In this document: positions 19,958 to 29,456 of the stretch, piece after piece | How the letters are laid out: every line of letters begins with the position of its first letter | Numbering within the stretch: the first letter of the stretch is position 1 | From: a virus | DNA length: 64,000 nt | IMG/VR virus record: IMGVR_UViG_3300037493_003061 | Span: 1 to 64,000 of that record | Reading direction: 5' to 3' (one strand) | Notes under the pieces: model-generated | Told to the model about the DNA's origin: nothing | The model's input: the letters and a program-made list of their open reading frames with translations, nothing else | Database searches by the model: none | Made by a program: the position numbers and the translations under genes

Positions 19958-21749
19958 AATTATCAGTTGTTGGTTCCGCCACTACGGTATCGTTTATATT
20001 ATCATAATTACTTCCCTCACCAATTAATCTAAAAATAATATCTCGGTAAGGGTAATGTGTACCATTTAAAAATGGGTAATCTACACCATTATTATTTGTG
20101 TCAACATAACCATATGGGTACATATCTCTCCAAATAAATTTGTTTTGCAACGTTGAAAAATAAGAATAGTCAGGTAATCCAACAATATTTTTAGAATCAC
20201 CTTCCTCAATATAATCTGAGAACGTCTTTATTTCTAGTGAGTAATGTGGTTTATAATAATAACCTTTGGCACTATTCCCAAATACTGATGAAGGTTTAAC
20301 CCCAATATTAAAATAATACGGATTGAGTTTAAATTTATGATACATATCCGAAATTACTCTTTCAATTTGTTCATAGTTATTCCACTCACAATAATCACCA
20401 TCAATTGTGTCTCCACTACTTAGTGGTTCCACATAAGTAAATGGTCTATTCGGAACCCCTAATGGTGTTGTATAAGTACCCAAAGGTAAATTAGTGTCGG
20501 AATTAACATTCGTATTATCCCACCAAGAACTCGGTGTATTACCTGTCATAGTAGTCGGGGGTATATTAAATCCCCACCCTTGTTTTAAACCATAAAAACC
20601 ACCAGGTTTACTAAGACCAAAAGTCCAACCCATATACCCTTTCCAAACCACAGTAAAAAATAATTCAGATATTGGTCTAAAATGGTTATCACGTAATGGT
20701 TTAATATCAATATCTTCGTTAAAACTTAAATTATAAACACTATTCCCTTGTTTTAATGAAACCCTTGATTGTTTATTTGGGGTATATGTTGATTTTTCTA
20801 ATCGTTTAACTTTGTTAAATATTTGTTGTTCAAATCCAGTTTTAGTTAATACTGAATAATCTTCTTCAGTCAATATTTTATGTTTTCTAACATAATATTC
20901 GGACATAGTATCACCACTATTAGTAATATCTATAATACGTTTAAACGTACCTGTATTACCCGAATTAAATGTCGTACCAGTAAAACCAACATCATAAATA
21001 CTAAAAATAAATTCATCACTACCAAAATACGGGTCACCCAATGAATAAACTTGGAAAGTATCTTGCCCCGAATAATTAATACTTAATTTAACATATTCAC
21101 CAACCGATAAACCATGAGTCATCGGACATCTAAATGAAACCACTGTTTGGTTTTGGTCAGTTGACCTATAAACAATAAATGGTAATCCATCCGACGCCAC
21201 CCAATTTAATGTATTATTAGAACGAATATCTAATGCCGACATTGGTTGCGTTTTATTATTATCATAGACATAACTCACGTACACCCCCCAATTATAAGTT
21301 GTCGCACTTTTATTAACAAAGAAATTATGTATTTTATTTGACGAATCAGGAATAGTATAACCCGAAATATTATTATCAGGTCTCATAAAGTCAAATTCAT
21401 AAAATTGGGGAAATCCTGAATAACTATCAACCGGATTATTGGAACAAAGATTACCAATAAGTTCATATATATTTTCATAATATAAACTTGTTTGAAACGG
21501 ATAATATTTAGTTGTTCCCGAATAAACATTATCAAATAATAATGAAATCTTACTTGTTGGTCTAAAAATAGTTGACGCTTGTCTTTCATCATCATACAAT
21601 TGTTCTAATTGCACGGTTAATGTTCTATCAAACTCAATATTTTCTTTAGCGGTTTGTACTAAAGGAACTTGAAACAATAAATTAGTGTTGGGCGATGATT
21701 TATATCTTAAAGACCCTAAAACAACCCTATTTTCAATTCTACTACCCAT
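19950..21749 (-). CDS. Hypothetical structural protein
   Basis: 599 residues, not recognised. It begins MGSRIENRVVLGSLRYKSS and is rich in Tyr, Gly and Asn, with many short FxFxxY strands. This is typical of phage tail fibre or baseplate beta structure. It has a TAATG junction with the 1747-residue gene and an 8-base overlap with the 271-residue gene. No enzymatic motif is seen. Confidence 0.5.
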   Translation of the reverse strand: MGSRIENRVVLGSLRYKSSPNTNLLFQVPLVQTAKENIEFDRTLTVQLEQLYDDERQASTIFRPTSKISLLFDNVYSGTTKYYPFQTSLYYENIYELIGNLCSNNPVDSYSGFPQFYEFDFMRPDNNISGYTIPDSSNKIHNFFVNKSATTYNWGVYVSYVYDNNKTQPMSALDIRSNNTLNWVASDGLPFIVYRSTDQNQTVVSFRCPMTHGLSVGEYVKLSINYSGQDTFQVYSLGDPYFGSDEFIFSIYDVGFTGTTFNSGNTGTFKRIIDITNSGDTMSEYYVRKHKILTEEDYSVLTKTGFEQQIFNKVKRLEKSTYTPNKQSRVSLKQGNSVYNLSFNEDIDIKPLRDNHFRPISELFFTVVWKGYMGWTFGLSKPGGFYGLKQGWGFNIPPTTMTGNTPSSWWDNTNVNSDTNLPLGTYTTPLGVPNRPFTYVEPLSSGDTIDGDYCEWNNYEQIERVISDMYHKFKLNPYYFNIGVKPSSVFGNSAKGYYYKPHYSLEIKTFSDYIEEGDSKNIVGLPDYSYFSTLQNKFIWRDMYPYGYVDTNNNGVDYPFLNGTHYPYRDIIFRLIGEGSNYDNINDTVVAEPTTDNCE

Positions 21750-24700
21750 TATTCAATATTTTCAATATCTAACCAAATTTCACCAAATTTATCAAAGGCA
21801 CTTTTACCTTGTTTTAAACCAAAATAAAAATAAAATGGGTCACCAGTCAATATAGTATTAATTGTCGGGTTATTTCTATCCCAAGTATCTGATTTATATT
21901 TATTATTACCCGAACTATCTATTGAATAAATATACCCCTTGAAGTCTTTTGTTATATTTGATTGATTTGTCCTAAAATATCTAGAATCTTTTTTTAATCT
22001 ATCCAATTCTTGATACCTATAACTGAAAAACACTTTACCGTTAATACCCTCAGTAAACCAGTCATTTTCATCACTACCAAAAATAGTACTAGGGTCACCA
22101 TCTATTATCTCCCATTGATAGAATGGTACTTCTTGTGATTTAACAGGTATATATGAATAACACCTGTCGTCAGTAATATTACCATTTTCAGAATATAAAT
22201 TTCTTTTTGGTGATATAAAATCCCTATTTTGCATACTTGAACTAAAAAACACCCCAATAGTACTGTCATCATTAGGATTACTAAAAATTGATTTGGCATC
22301 ATACACATCAGAATCAAAAGGTACAACACCAAACTGAGAATTTATTCCAACCATCTGAGCATAATCACCATCAATAAAGTTATTACTTCTACTAAAATAA
22401 ATATTTATATTCGCCGCAGATGCGTTATTCAAAAATCCTGAACTGGTTATCCTATTTAGGATGAATAAATTTAACAAATCGGAAACATCGTTAAAAGTTG
22501 TCGTCCCCATTTTATTAACAACATACCCACCATACGCATCGTTCATAGCCACTTCTTGTGTAAACACATCTCTAGGACCTAAATCCATAATTGTGGTTGG
22601 GTAGTTCAACAAATTCTTATTACCCCCATAACTATTATCAATAGGTTGACCAACAAATTTATTATCGTCAGTATATGGTGTTGGCCGATAATAAAAATTA
22701 TTAGTGTTTTTATCTAAATAAATTATTTTATCGGCAAATAAATTGTAAGGTTCAACTTCATCATCAAACCTGCGAACATTAGCGAAAGGAAATGCATATA
22801 AAGTACCATTAACCCAGTTATTTGAAAACACGTGTGAAAATACATTTTGACAAGCAGCAAAATTAATTAACATTCTAGTCCTCCATTCATTGATTGATGC
22901 CAAATCTCTAACAATACTTAAAAATGGTATTGACACTAATACATAACACCCCTTTTCCATAATAGGTTTATTAAATACCGTACTACATTCATATAATTCT
23001 GCATCTTTTTTAACGTCAAATTTATTAAGTCCCGTACTTGCATCATATTTTGACGTATAACATCCTAACGGTAATAAATTACCACATTGGAGGGTACCTA
23101 AAACGCTATCATCCTGTCCATCACCGTTTGTCGGTACACCTGACGACACATTAACCTCATCAGATAAACCAACATCATCTAATAAAAATACCTCAAAACC
23201 AAGATTAGCATGTAATGGTCTAAAACTATCATAACCAGGCTTTGGTTGATAATCAAAAGTTGATAAGGGTAAACGGTCTGAACGCATAACTATATAATTA
23301 TTACCTAAACTCGTAGTTTTTTTAATTTCAAACGTATCAGTAATTTTAGGACATTCATATTCTGTCTTAACACATGATTTACCAGCCCTGGGCGGAGTGT
23401 CACATTTACAGTTACCATGTTTACCAATATACACACTACTCATTCGTAAATAAGTGCCGCCCTCAATATTTTCACCAAGATAATAACAAGGTTTATTCAC
23501 CACAGTATTTGAGTACGTAAATTCGGGGAAATATTGTTCACTTTCACTATCATCACCTCTTCGTCTAACCCATCTGTTAATATATTCATTCGTTTTGTAA
23601 TAAAATGTCGGTAATAGATTAGGACTGTTGCTATTAGTTGTACCATAAACTGATTCAACCTTACTACCATTAACATCAAAACCACCATTAAGACCTTTCA
23701 GAATTGAATAATCCTTATCTAAACCTGAATAATATTGAGTTAATGTTGTTGTAAATCCGGACATCTGAGTACCAGGTAAAAATTGAAATGATTTATGATA
23801 TAATCTATTATTTGAATATGTGTCAATCGTATGATTATCACCATCATGTTTAACATTCAATGGTTTACCCTGAATCGGAATATTTAATTTATATTGACCA
23901 TTCACTTTTACATTTCCAAAAGTATCAAAACCAAACAATTTACTTAAATCATATTCACATGTTGTCCTACTGGAATGTGGGTCAACACCTCTAACTAAAA
24001 ACACGACAAATTGTTTTTGATAATCGGTATATTCTTTCAACGGATTATAATCTTTTTTTCTCATTGAATTACAATCCAATTTTAAACCATCAGGTAGCTC
24101 TCCACTTGGATTTATCCTACTAACTTTTAAAGTATACATTTCATTATCAAGATAACGTGATTTTAATGAATTCTCTAAAGTTGTACCAACAGCTTTTTGT
24201 TCATATTGACCATAAGTCATACCTGTAATGACTTGAAAGTACTCTACGTCCATTGGGAATTTTTGATACAAACCATCTTCAGTATTTCCAGTTAAGAGGT
24301 ACGTAGTGACTTTATTGCCACTAACCCCATCAGGATTTGCCCATTCAACATTTACTGTTGTTGTTGTTGCACTTTGTAATATTGGAGTTCCAGATATTGA
24401 ATAAGTACCATAGTCATTAACCGTACTACCTGTGTAATTCATATCACTTGATTTAGCACTATCTTGAAATGTTACCAGCTTACCACTACTAAAATTATTA
24501 GCAACCTGAGGGCTTATAATTAACGCAATAACATTATCTAAGTGGTAATTTGTAGGGTTCAAATCGGTAGCAAACCTAACTTTAATTTGATTAACACCCC
24601 TACCTTCATCAGCACCAGCGTTAAATATTTGATTCGGGATTGTATTATCAAAATATTTCGCTTTAACATTAAATAGATTAATACGTTCAGGTAATGGTAA

Positions 24701-26992
24701 ATCCGTTGAGAATGTACCCCAATATATTGTTTCAGGTGTTGCATCATCTTCTTTAGGGTCGTACATAACCTCCAAAAATTCATTCAATTGTGTTGTACCT
24801 CCCTCACCACATTTACACGCCTTAGGTGAATATGGTTCTTGACCTGATGAAATCCCATTAACAGTTGTACTAACACCGGTACCAATATTACCCGAACTAG
24901 GAATTGGTTGACCCCCAAAAATACCTCCCAAAGCATTCCCACCAGCACCAGTAACAGTTGTCCCACTATAAAAAGTACCTATATAAAGTGGTGTTAATAA
25001 CGCGGTTCCATTATTATTTACAGGTACATCATTAGGTGTACCACTACCACTACTACTTGAATTTTGACTCGCTTCTAATGACGCTAAATCTTGTGAACCT
25101 AACGGGTCACACTCACAAAAATCACAGTCAGGAAACGTATAGTTAGGTAGTTTGAAATTCTTGAAATATTTTTTGATTTTATTAAGTGATAAAAATAACC
25201 CAACCATTAACAAAGAATATCCGAAAGATTTAGCCGCTTTAAGTCCAAAAGCGGTTCCTAACGCAACGTTGGGTGGTGTCGCTAATAACGCAGCACCCGC
25301 TGAAAATGCATCTTGTCCCGCTGAATAAATATATGAACCTGACATTATCAACATCAACGGACCCAAAATCACAATAACAATAAAAGACAAAACATGCAGT
25401 AAAGTAACTATATTTAAAATAATCGGATACATCAAAAACAATAATATTCTAAATAACGTAAATAACGTATTATCTCTAAACTGTCCATCATTAGACGGAA
25501 ACTTATTGTTTTCACCTTCACAATCGGTATTTAAAATGTCTTTTATACCAATAAACCTACGATTATTCCGATTATTTCTAAATTGACTAATCAACTCAGA
25601 TACCGTATACACCTTATTATATGAAAATTCGTAAAACTTATCCTCACAATTAATTGCGTCCTCAATATGTTTTAAACCAGTAAGATAAAATGGTGATGTT
25701 GTCGTAAGTCCAGTATACCCATAATCATCCCAATTCAATGAAAATGCATACGACGTATTTAAATCAATTAACGATTCGCCAGATTCCGGTTTTTTAGGAC
25801 TACTTGACGAACCCCAACCATATTCACGAATGTTTGGTACTAAAAAATAACCACGTTTAACCTTATCTTCCATAGTAGGTGATTGATTCCATTTTACTTT
25901 GAATCTATATCTTGATTTGGTTGGAATACCTTGAGATGGGTCGGCAGAAATCACTTGTTCACCAAATTCATTGGTTATCACATAATCCATGTTCATTGGT
26001 AAATCTAAAACCCAAACACCATTTTCATCAATGACTTGACCACCATTTTGTAATTCAAAATTTTCTAACGCAGGTCTCCCTTTACTATCAAAATCAATTG
26101 TCTGTCTAATTGCCCTAATTTCACCAGGACCAACACTCATTGAGCACAATTCTCCTAACTTTTTCTTAGGTTTATGATTAGCCTTAATCATTGCATCATC
26201 AATTGATGAAACCAAAGAACCCATAAAAACAGCTGTTGGTCTAATATCAATATTAACTTCTTTACTGATATCAAAATCAGTACGAGTGATACCTAAATTA
26301 CATATTTCAGGTTGTCCCCATAATGGTTCAACCTCAACATTTCTATTAATAGATATAATTTGTGGTAACGAATCTAAATTATTTGATGACTTAAATAGAT
26401 TTTTATTAACCATATCTTCGGTTGCAACCCCCATTCTAATTAAATCATTAGGTGTTAATGAGAACTCACCAATATCCGATAAATCTAAATCAACAAATAT
26501 TGTTTGTTGACCTGTCGGAACACCAAATAACATAAAGTCACCACTGTCGTTAGTAGTTGTCGTATATTTATAATACTTGTCATAAACCTCAATTAATGTG
26601 GGGTCAATAAGAACGTCCACCCTATCAAAGAAAGTACCTGTTGGTGTGTGATTACTATGAGATTTGGTATACGGTAATAAGTTATACCTATAACCATCAA
26701 CATTTTGGTCTGTTGTTGTTTTATACGGATATAATTCTGAAATAATTGGATTTGTTGAATCCTCATCAGTTAATGGGATGAAAATAGAAACTTTCGCATT
26801 AGGTAAGCCAAATCCATTATTAACACTAATTCTACCAACAACAACCCCATAATCGGAACATTGTCTCGTATAAATTTGTTCTTGTAATATTTTTAACGAT
26901 AAAATCTCAATATACTCAAACTCTTGGTCTATTAATACTTTAATTGATTTATCTACTCCTGGGGTTGTTCTAATTCTGTAAGAATTTGACAT
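21749..26992 (-). CDS. Giant baseplate-associated protein with hydrophobic helices
   Basis: 1747 residues, next to gp6 and therefore probably baseplate. Residues about 130-165 look like a carboxypeptidase-regulatory/CNA-B-type beta module (TNDSGDFMLFGVPTGQQTIF). Residues about 505-560 contain two to three strongly hydrophobic segments (LLFLMYPIILNIVTLLHVL, FIVIVILGPLMLIM), with another near 595-610 (SLLMVGLFLSL). They are followed by a Cys cluster (CDFCECD) and a Gly/Ser-rich linker. Membrane segments are unusual in a baseplate protein; they could insert into the host envelope on contraction, which is inference. The C-terminal 1000 residues are beta-rich and unassigned. Confidence 0.6.
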   Translation of the reverse strand: MSNSYRIRTTPGVDKSIKVLIDQEFEYIEILSLKILQEQIYTRQCSDYGVVVGRISVNNGFGLPNAKVSIFIPLTDEDSTNPIISELYPYKTTTDQNVDGYRYNLLPYTKSHSNHTPTGTFFDRVDVLIDPTLIEVYDKYYKYTTTTNDSGDFMLFGVPTGQQTIFVDLDLSDIGEFSLTPNDLIRMGVATEDMVNKNLFKSSNNLDSLPQIISINRNVEVEPLWGQPEICNLGITRTDFDISKEVNIDIRPTAVFMGSLVSSIDDAMIKANHKPKKKLGELCSMSVGPGEIRAIRQTIDFDSKGRPALENFELQNGGQVIDENGVWVLDLPMNMDYVITNEFGEQVISADPSQGIPTKSRYRFKVKWNQSPTMEDKVKRGYFLVPNIREYGWGSSSSPKKPESGESLIDLNTSYAFSLNWDDYGYTGLTTTSPFYLTGLKHIEDAINCEDKFYEFSYNKVYTVSELISQFRNNRNNRRFIGIKDILNTDCEGENNKFPSNDGQFRDNTLFTLFRILLFLMYPIILNIVTLLHVLSFIVIVILGPLMLIMSGSYIYSAGQDAFSAGAALLATPPNVALGTAFGLKAAKSFGYSLLMVGLFLSLNKIKKYFKNFKLPNYTFPDCDFCECDPLGSQDLASLEASQNSSSSGSGTPNDVPVNNNGTALLTPLYIGTFYSGTTVTGAGGNALGGIFGGQPIPSSGNIGTGVSTTVNGISSGQEPYSPKACKCGEGGTTQLNEFLEVMYDPKEDDATPETIYWGTFSTDLPLPERINLFNVKAKYFDNTIPNQIFNAGADEGRGVNQIKVRFATDLNPTNYHLDNVIALIISPQVANNFSSGKLVTFQDSAKSSDMNYTGSTVNDYGTYSISGTPILQSATTTTVNVEWANPDGVSGNKVTTYLLTGNTEDGLYQKFPMDVEYFQVITGMTYGQYEQKAVGTTLENSLKSRYLDNEMYTLKVSRINPSGELPDGLKLDCNSMRKKDYNPLKEYTDYQKQFVVFLVRGVDPHSSRTTCEYDLSKLFGFDTFGNVKVNGQYKLNIPIQGKPLNVKHDGDNHTIDTYSNNRLYHKSFQFLPGTQMSGFTTTLTQYYSGLDKDYSILKGLNGGFDVNGSKVESVYGTTNSNSPNLLPTFYYKTNEYINRWVRRRGDDSESEQYFPEFTYSNTVVNKPCYYLGENIEGGTYLRMSSVYIGKHGNCKCDTPPRAGKSCVKTEYECPKITDTFEIKKTTSLGNNYIVMRSDRLPLSTFDYQPKPGYDSFRPLHANLGFEVFLLDDVGLSDEVNVSSGVPTNGDGQDDSVLGTLQCGNLLPLGCYTSKYDASTGLNKFDVKKDAELYECSTVFNKPIMEKGCYVLVSIPFLSIVRDLASINEWRTRMLINFAACQNVFSHVFSNNWVNGTLYAFPFANVRRFDDEVEPYNLFADKIIYLDKNTNNFYYRPTPYTDDNKFVGQPIDNSYGGNKNLLNYPTTIMDLGPRDVFTQEVAMNDAYGGYVVNKMGTTTFNDVSDLLNLFILNRITSSGFLNNASAANINIYFSRSNNFIDGDYAQMVGINSQFGVVPFDSDVYDAKSIFSNPNDDSTIGVFFSSSMQNRDFISPKRNLYSENGNITDDRCYSYIPVKSQEVPFYQWEIIDGDPSTIFGSDENDWFTEGINGKVFFSYRYQELDRLKKDSRYFRTNQSNITKDFKGYIYSIDSSGNNKYKSDTWDRNNPTINTILTGDPFYFYFGLKQGKSAFDKFGEIWLDIENIE

Positions 26993-27062
26993 AATAATCT
27001 TTTAACATAAATAGTTTATATACTATTTTTAAAAATAGATGATTATATTCAAAAATAAATTA

Positions 27063-28901
27063 TCAACCGAAATTAACTGTAGATAGATTTTTAACTCTCA
27101 CATTAATATCTTTATTAGAATACCTAATTTGGTAAGTTTGACTTGGTTCTGCGAATATGGTATCATCAATCAATTCTATTTCTCTAGTTTCACTATCAAC
27201 ATATCTTTGTGATGTTTGAGATGATGAGTATTGACCACCAACTTTATTAAATACTTTAATATCTGATAACGATATTACACCATTTTGACTTTGAATTTGT
27301 CGCCTAATTTCAGATAAATTTACATTCTGACCCATTTGTCTATTAGTTGGTTCAAAATAAGTTGATACTAAAGTTATTATTTGTGAAATAACAGCACCTT
27401 GTGTTTGACTATTATCTAAAACCACATCTATATTTATACCTAAATCAATAACATTTGCCGATTCAATTGAAATATAATCATTTATCATTCTATAGTTAGA
27501 AAGATAGTTAGCGATATTACTCTTTAAGGTATTTGAAACTATTTCACTTAAACTTCCAGATTCATCATATGCCAAAATCTTTATTTTAATCTTATTATTT
27601 TCTTCAGTTATCGCAACTTTAGCCGGTGCTCCAAACTGTGATGGCATTGTTCTAATCAACGAGTCATAGTCATTTACGGTTACCGCTCTTTTTTGAGCTG
27701 CGAAGTTAAACGATACTAAATTTCTAATCTCTTCCATAGTTGGGAAATTAGCCCCACCAATAGCCGCCGTCACATTAGTACAACTAAGTGAATTTACAAC
27801 CGTAGTGTTAATTGATTCTGATGGACCATTAACAAAGAAAGATACCGTACCAATTTGACTTATAACATTAACACCAACGTTAGTACCTGTACCACCACCA
27901 ACTCTATATTGAACAAACAATGTTGAATTTCCTTTTAATGTACTACCTAACGCCAAGTTATTAGAATACTTGTATAAATCCAATTTAAAACCATTTCTAG
28001 CAAATTCTCTTAACTGTTCATCAGCAGATTGACTACCACCACCAAATGTCATTTTTAAGAAACCTTCAGGTGTGAATTCAGAGATAAACTTATCACTAGT
28101 TGCAATATATTTACCAACTTTAATACCAGGCTTATCCGATACTTTTGTTGGGTCCTCAATGAATACTCTGTCCTCAGCCAAAGCACTTACCTCATACCAT
28201 CTATCATCTAACCCCAAAAATTCTTGTGCTGAAGGTATATTAGTATATTGTGTACCATCTTTTAATAAGACACTTGTTATACCTAAAACATTCTTATCAG
28301 GTAAAAACATTTCATAAAAAGGTCTAACATCATTAGCCGTTATAACTTTTTTAAATACCTTTGTAAGACCATTAACAACAGTTTCTCTTTTCACTATCGT
28401 GTAATTCAATAACTTATTGTTTGAATCAAAATTAGGAATCTTTTTTCTGTTTGGATAACCATCAGCATTTGTTGGTGATGCAAAATCAATGTCATAAACA
28501 GTTTCAAAACTTTGACCTGCGCCATTAACTTGTGAACCTCTTCTCAAGATACCACAATATCTTAAATCTTCTTTATCACCATACGCCGGCACAGTTATTG
28601 ATAAATCAACTAACGCAACTGAAGGTCTTTGACCTGGTATCTTCAAACCATATGTTCTAGCGATATTAAATATTGAAGAAGGTTGTTGAGCGTATTGTAA
28701 TACAGTTTCCTGAATACTTCTATCAATATTAAATTGTAAGTTGTCCGTTACCGCAGCATTTAAATCTAATAAAACCGAGAAAACCGACGCATCATTAAAG
28801 TTGTCAATTAATTCAGGATAATATGTTTTAGTAAAGTTTACTAATTCAGTTCTTATTGATTGGAAATCTCTAGTCGTATAAGATATTTTTTTATTTGCCA
28901 T
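27063..28901 (-). CDS. Baseplate wedge protein, T4 gp6-like (baseplate J family)
   Basis: 612 residues. The N-terminus (YTTRDFQSIRTELVNF, then DNFNDASVFSVLLDLNAAVTD) is the typical opening of gp6/baseplate-J wedge proteins. The C-terminal half has the family's VNDYDSLIRTMPSQFG and a late LSEIRRQIQSQNGV stretch. gp6 dimers form the ring that holds the wedges together. The length is close to T4 gp6 (660). It follows gp25 by 6 bases, the usual order in T4-like phages. Confidence 0.88.
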   Translation of the reverse strand: MANKKISYTTRDFQSIRTELVNFTKTYYPELIDNFNDASVFSVLLDLNAAVTDNLQFNIDRSIQETVLQYAQQPSSIFNIARTYGLKIPGQRPSVALVDLSITVPAYGDKEDLRYCGILRRGSQVNGAGQSFETVYDIDFASPTNADGYPNRKKIPNFDSNNKLLNYTIVKRETVVNGLTKVFKKVITANDVRPFYEMFLPDKNVLGITSVLLKDGTQYTNIPSAQEFLGLDDRWYEVSALAEDRVFIEDPTKVSDKPGIKVGKYIATSDKFISEFTPEGFLKMTFGGGSQSADEQLREFARNGFKLDLYKYSNNLALGSTLKGNSTLFVQYRVGGGTGTNVGVNVISQIGTVSFFVNGPSESINTTVVNSLSCTNVTAAIGGANFPTMEEIRNLVSFNFAAQKRAVTVNDYDSLIRTMPSQFGAPAKVAITEENNKIKIKILAYDESGSLSEIVSNTLKSNIANYLSNYRMINDYISIESANVIDLGINIDVVLDNSQTQGAVISQIITLVSTYFEPTNRQMGQNVNLSEIRRQIQSQNGVISLSDIKVFNKVGGQYSSSQTSQRYVDSETREIELIDDTIFAEPSQTYQIRYSNKDINVRVKNLSTVNFG

Positions 28902-28907
28902 ATTTTT

Positions 28908-29363
28908 TTATATATTTATAATTACAAAGTCACTTGGGTTAAATGCATCATTAGTTACGACATAATCAATCCTAACTTTAGCGGTATGTTCTTTTTCGGA
29001 AATTCCAGGTACTCTAAACACTCGTTCATCCCCCTCAACATAAGTACCTTTATCTTCTTCACCATCCGATGCAGCTTTAATACTTATATTCGTTATTTTA
29101 AGATTTGGTAAATATTCATCCACAGAATCCCTAATTTCAGACTCTATTTCTGAAAATGTCGGACCGTCAAGTGGTTCAAAAATATATTCATATAATCTTG
29201 TACCAAAATCAGGTAAATAATATCTAGTTCCCTTTCTTGTCAATAAAAGGTGAATCAAACTACTTCTAATCTCTTCATCATTCGTTTGTGATAAATCTAA
29301 AAATTTACCATCAAAAGAATCCCTAAAAGGGAAGTTAATACCATACGTATTTCCATTTGCCAT
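28908..29363 (-). CDS. Baseplate wedge protein, T4 gp25-like
   Basis: 151 residues, near the size of T4 gp25 (132). It shows the gpW/gp25 lysozyme-like fold signature: NDEEIRSSLIHLLLTRKGTR, then FGTRLYEYIFEPLDG (the conserved E-P motif), and a C-terminal strand pair VRIDYVV. gp25 seeds sheath contraction by joining the first sheath ring to gp6 and gp53. The ATG follows an A+T-rich leader just downstream of the NrdA terminator, so this starts a new unit with gp6. Confidence 0.9.
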   Translation of the reverse strand: MANGNTYGINFPFRDSFDGKFLDLSQTNDEEIRSSLIHLLLTRKGTRYYLPDFGTRLYEYIFEPLDGPTFSEIESEIRDSVDEYLPNLKITNISIKAASDGEEDKGTYVEGDERVFRVPGISEKEHTAKVRIDYVVTNDAFNPSDFVIINI

Positions 29364-29412
29364 ATTATATAAATATAATGTTATAATATTTCCAATAAAT
29401 AGATATAAAATA

Positions 29413-29441
29413 AAAAACTCCCGACAGTGCCGAGAGTTTTT
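29413..29441 (-). terminator. Rho-independent terminator after nrdA
   Basis: An 11-bp minus-strand stem (AAAAACTCTCG, loop GCACTGT, CGGGAGTTTTT) with one U-G pair and an AT-rich tail lies between the NrdA stop and the gp25 start. It separates the nucleotide block from the baseplate block. Confidence 0.82.
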
Positions 29442-29456
29442 AAAATTTAGTTTTTT

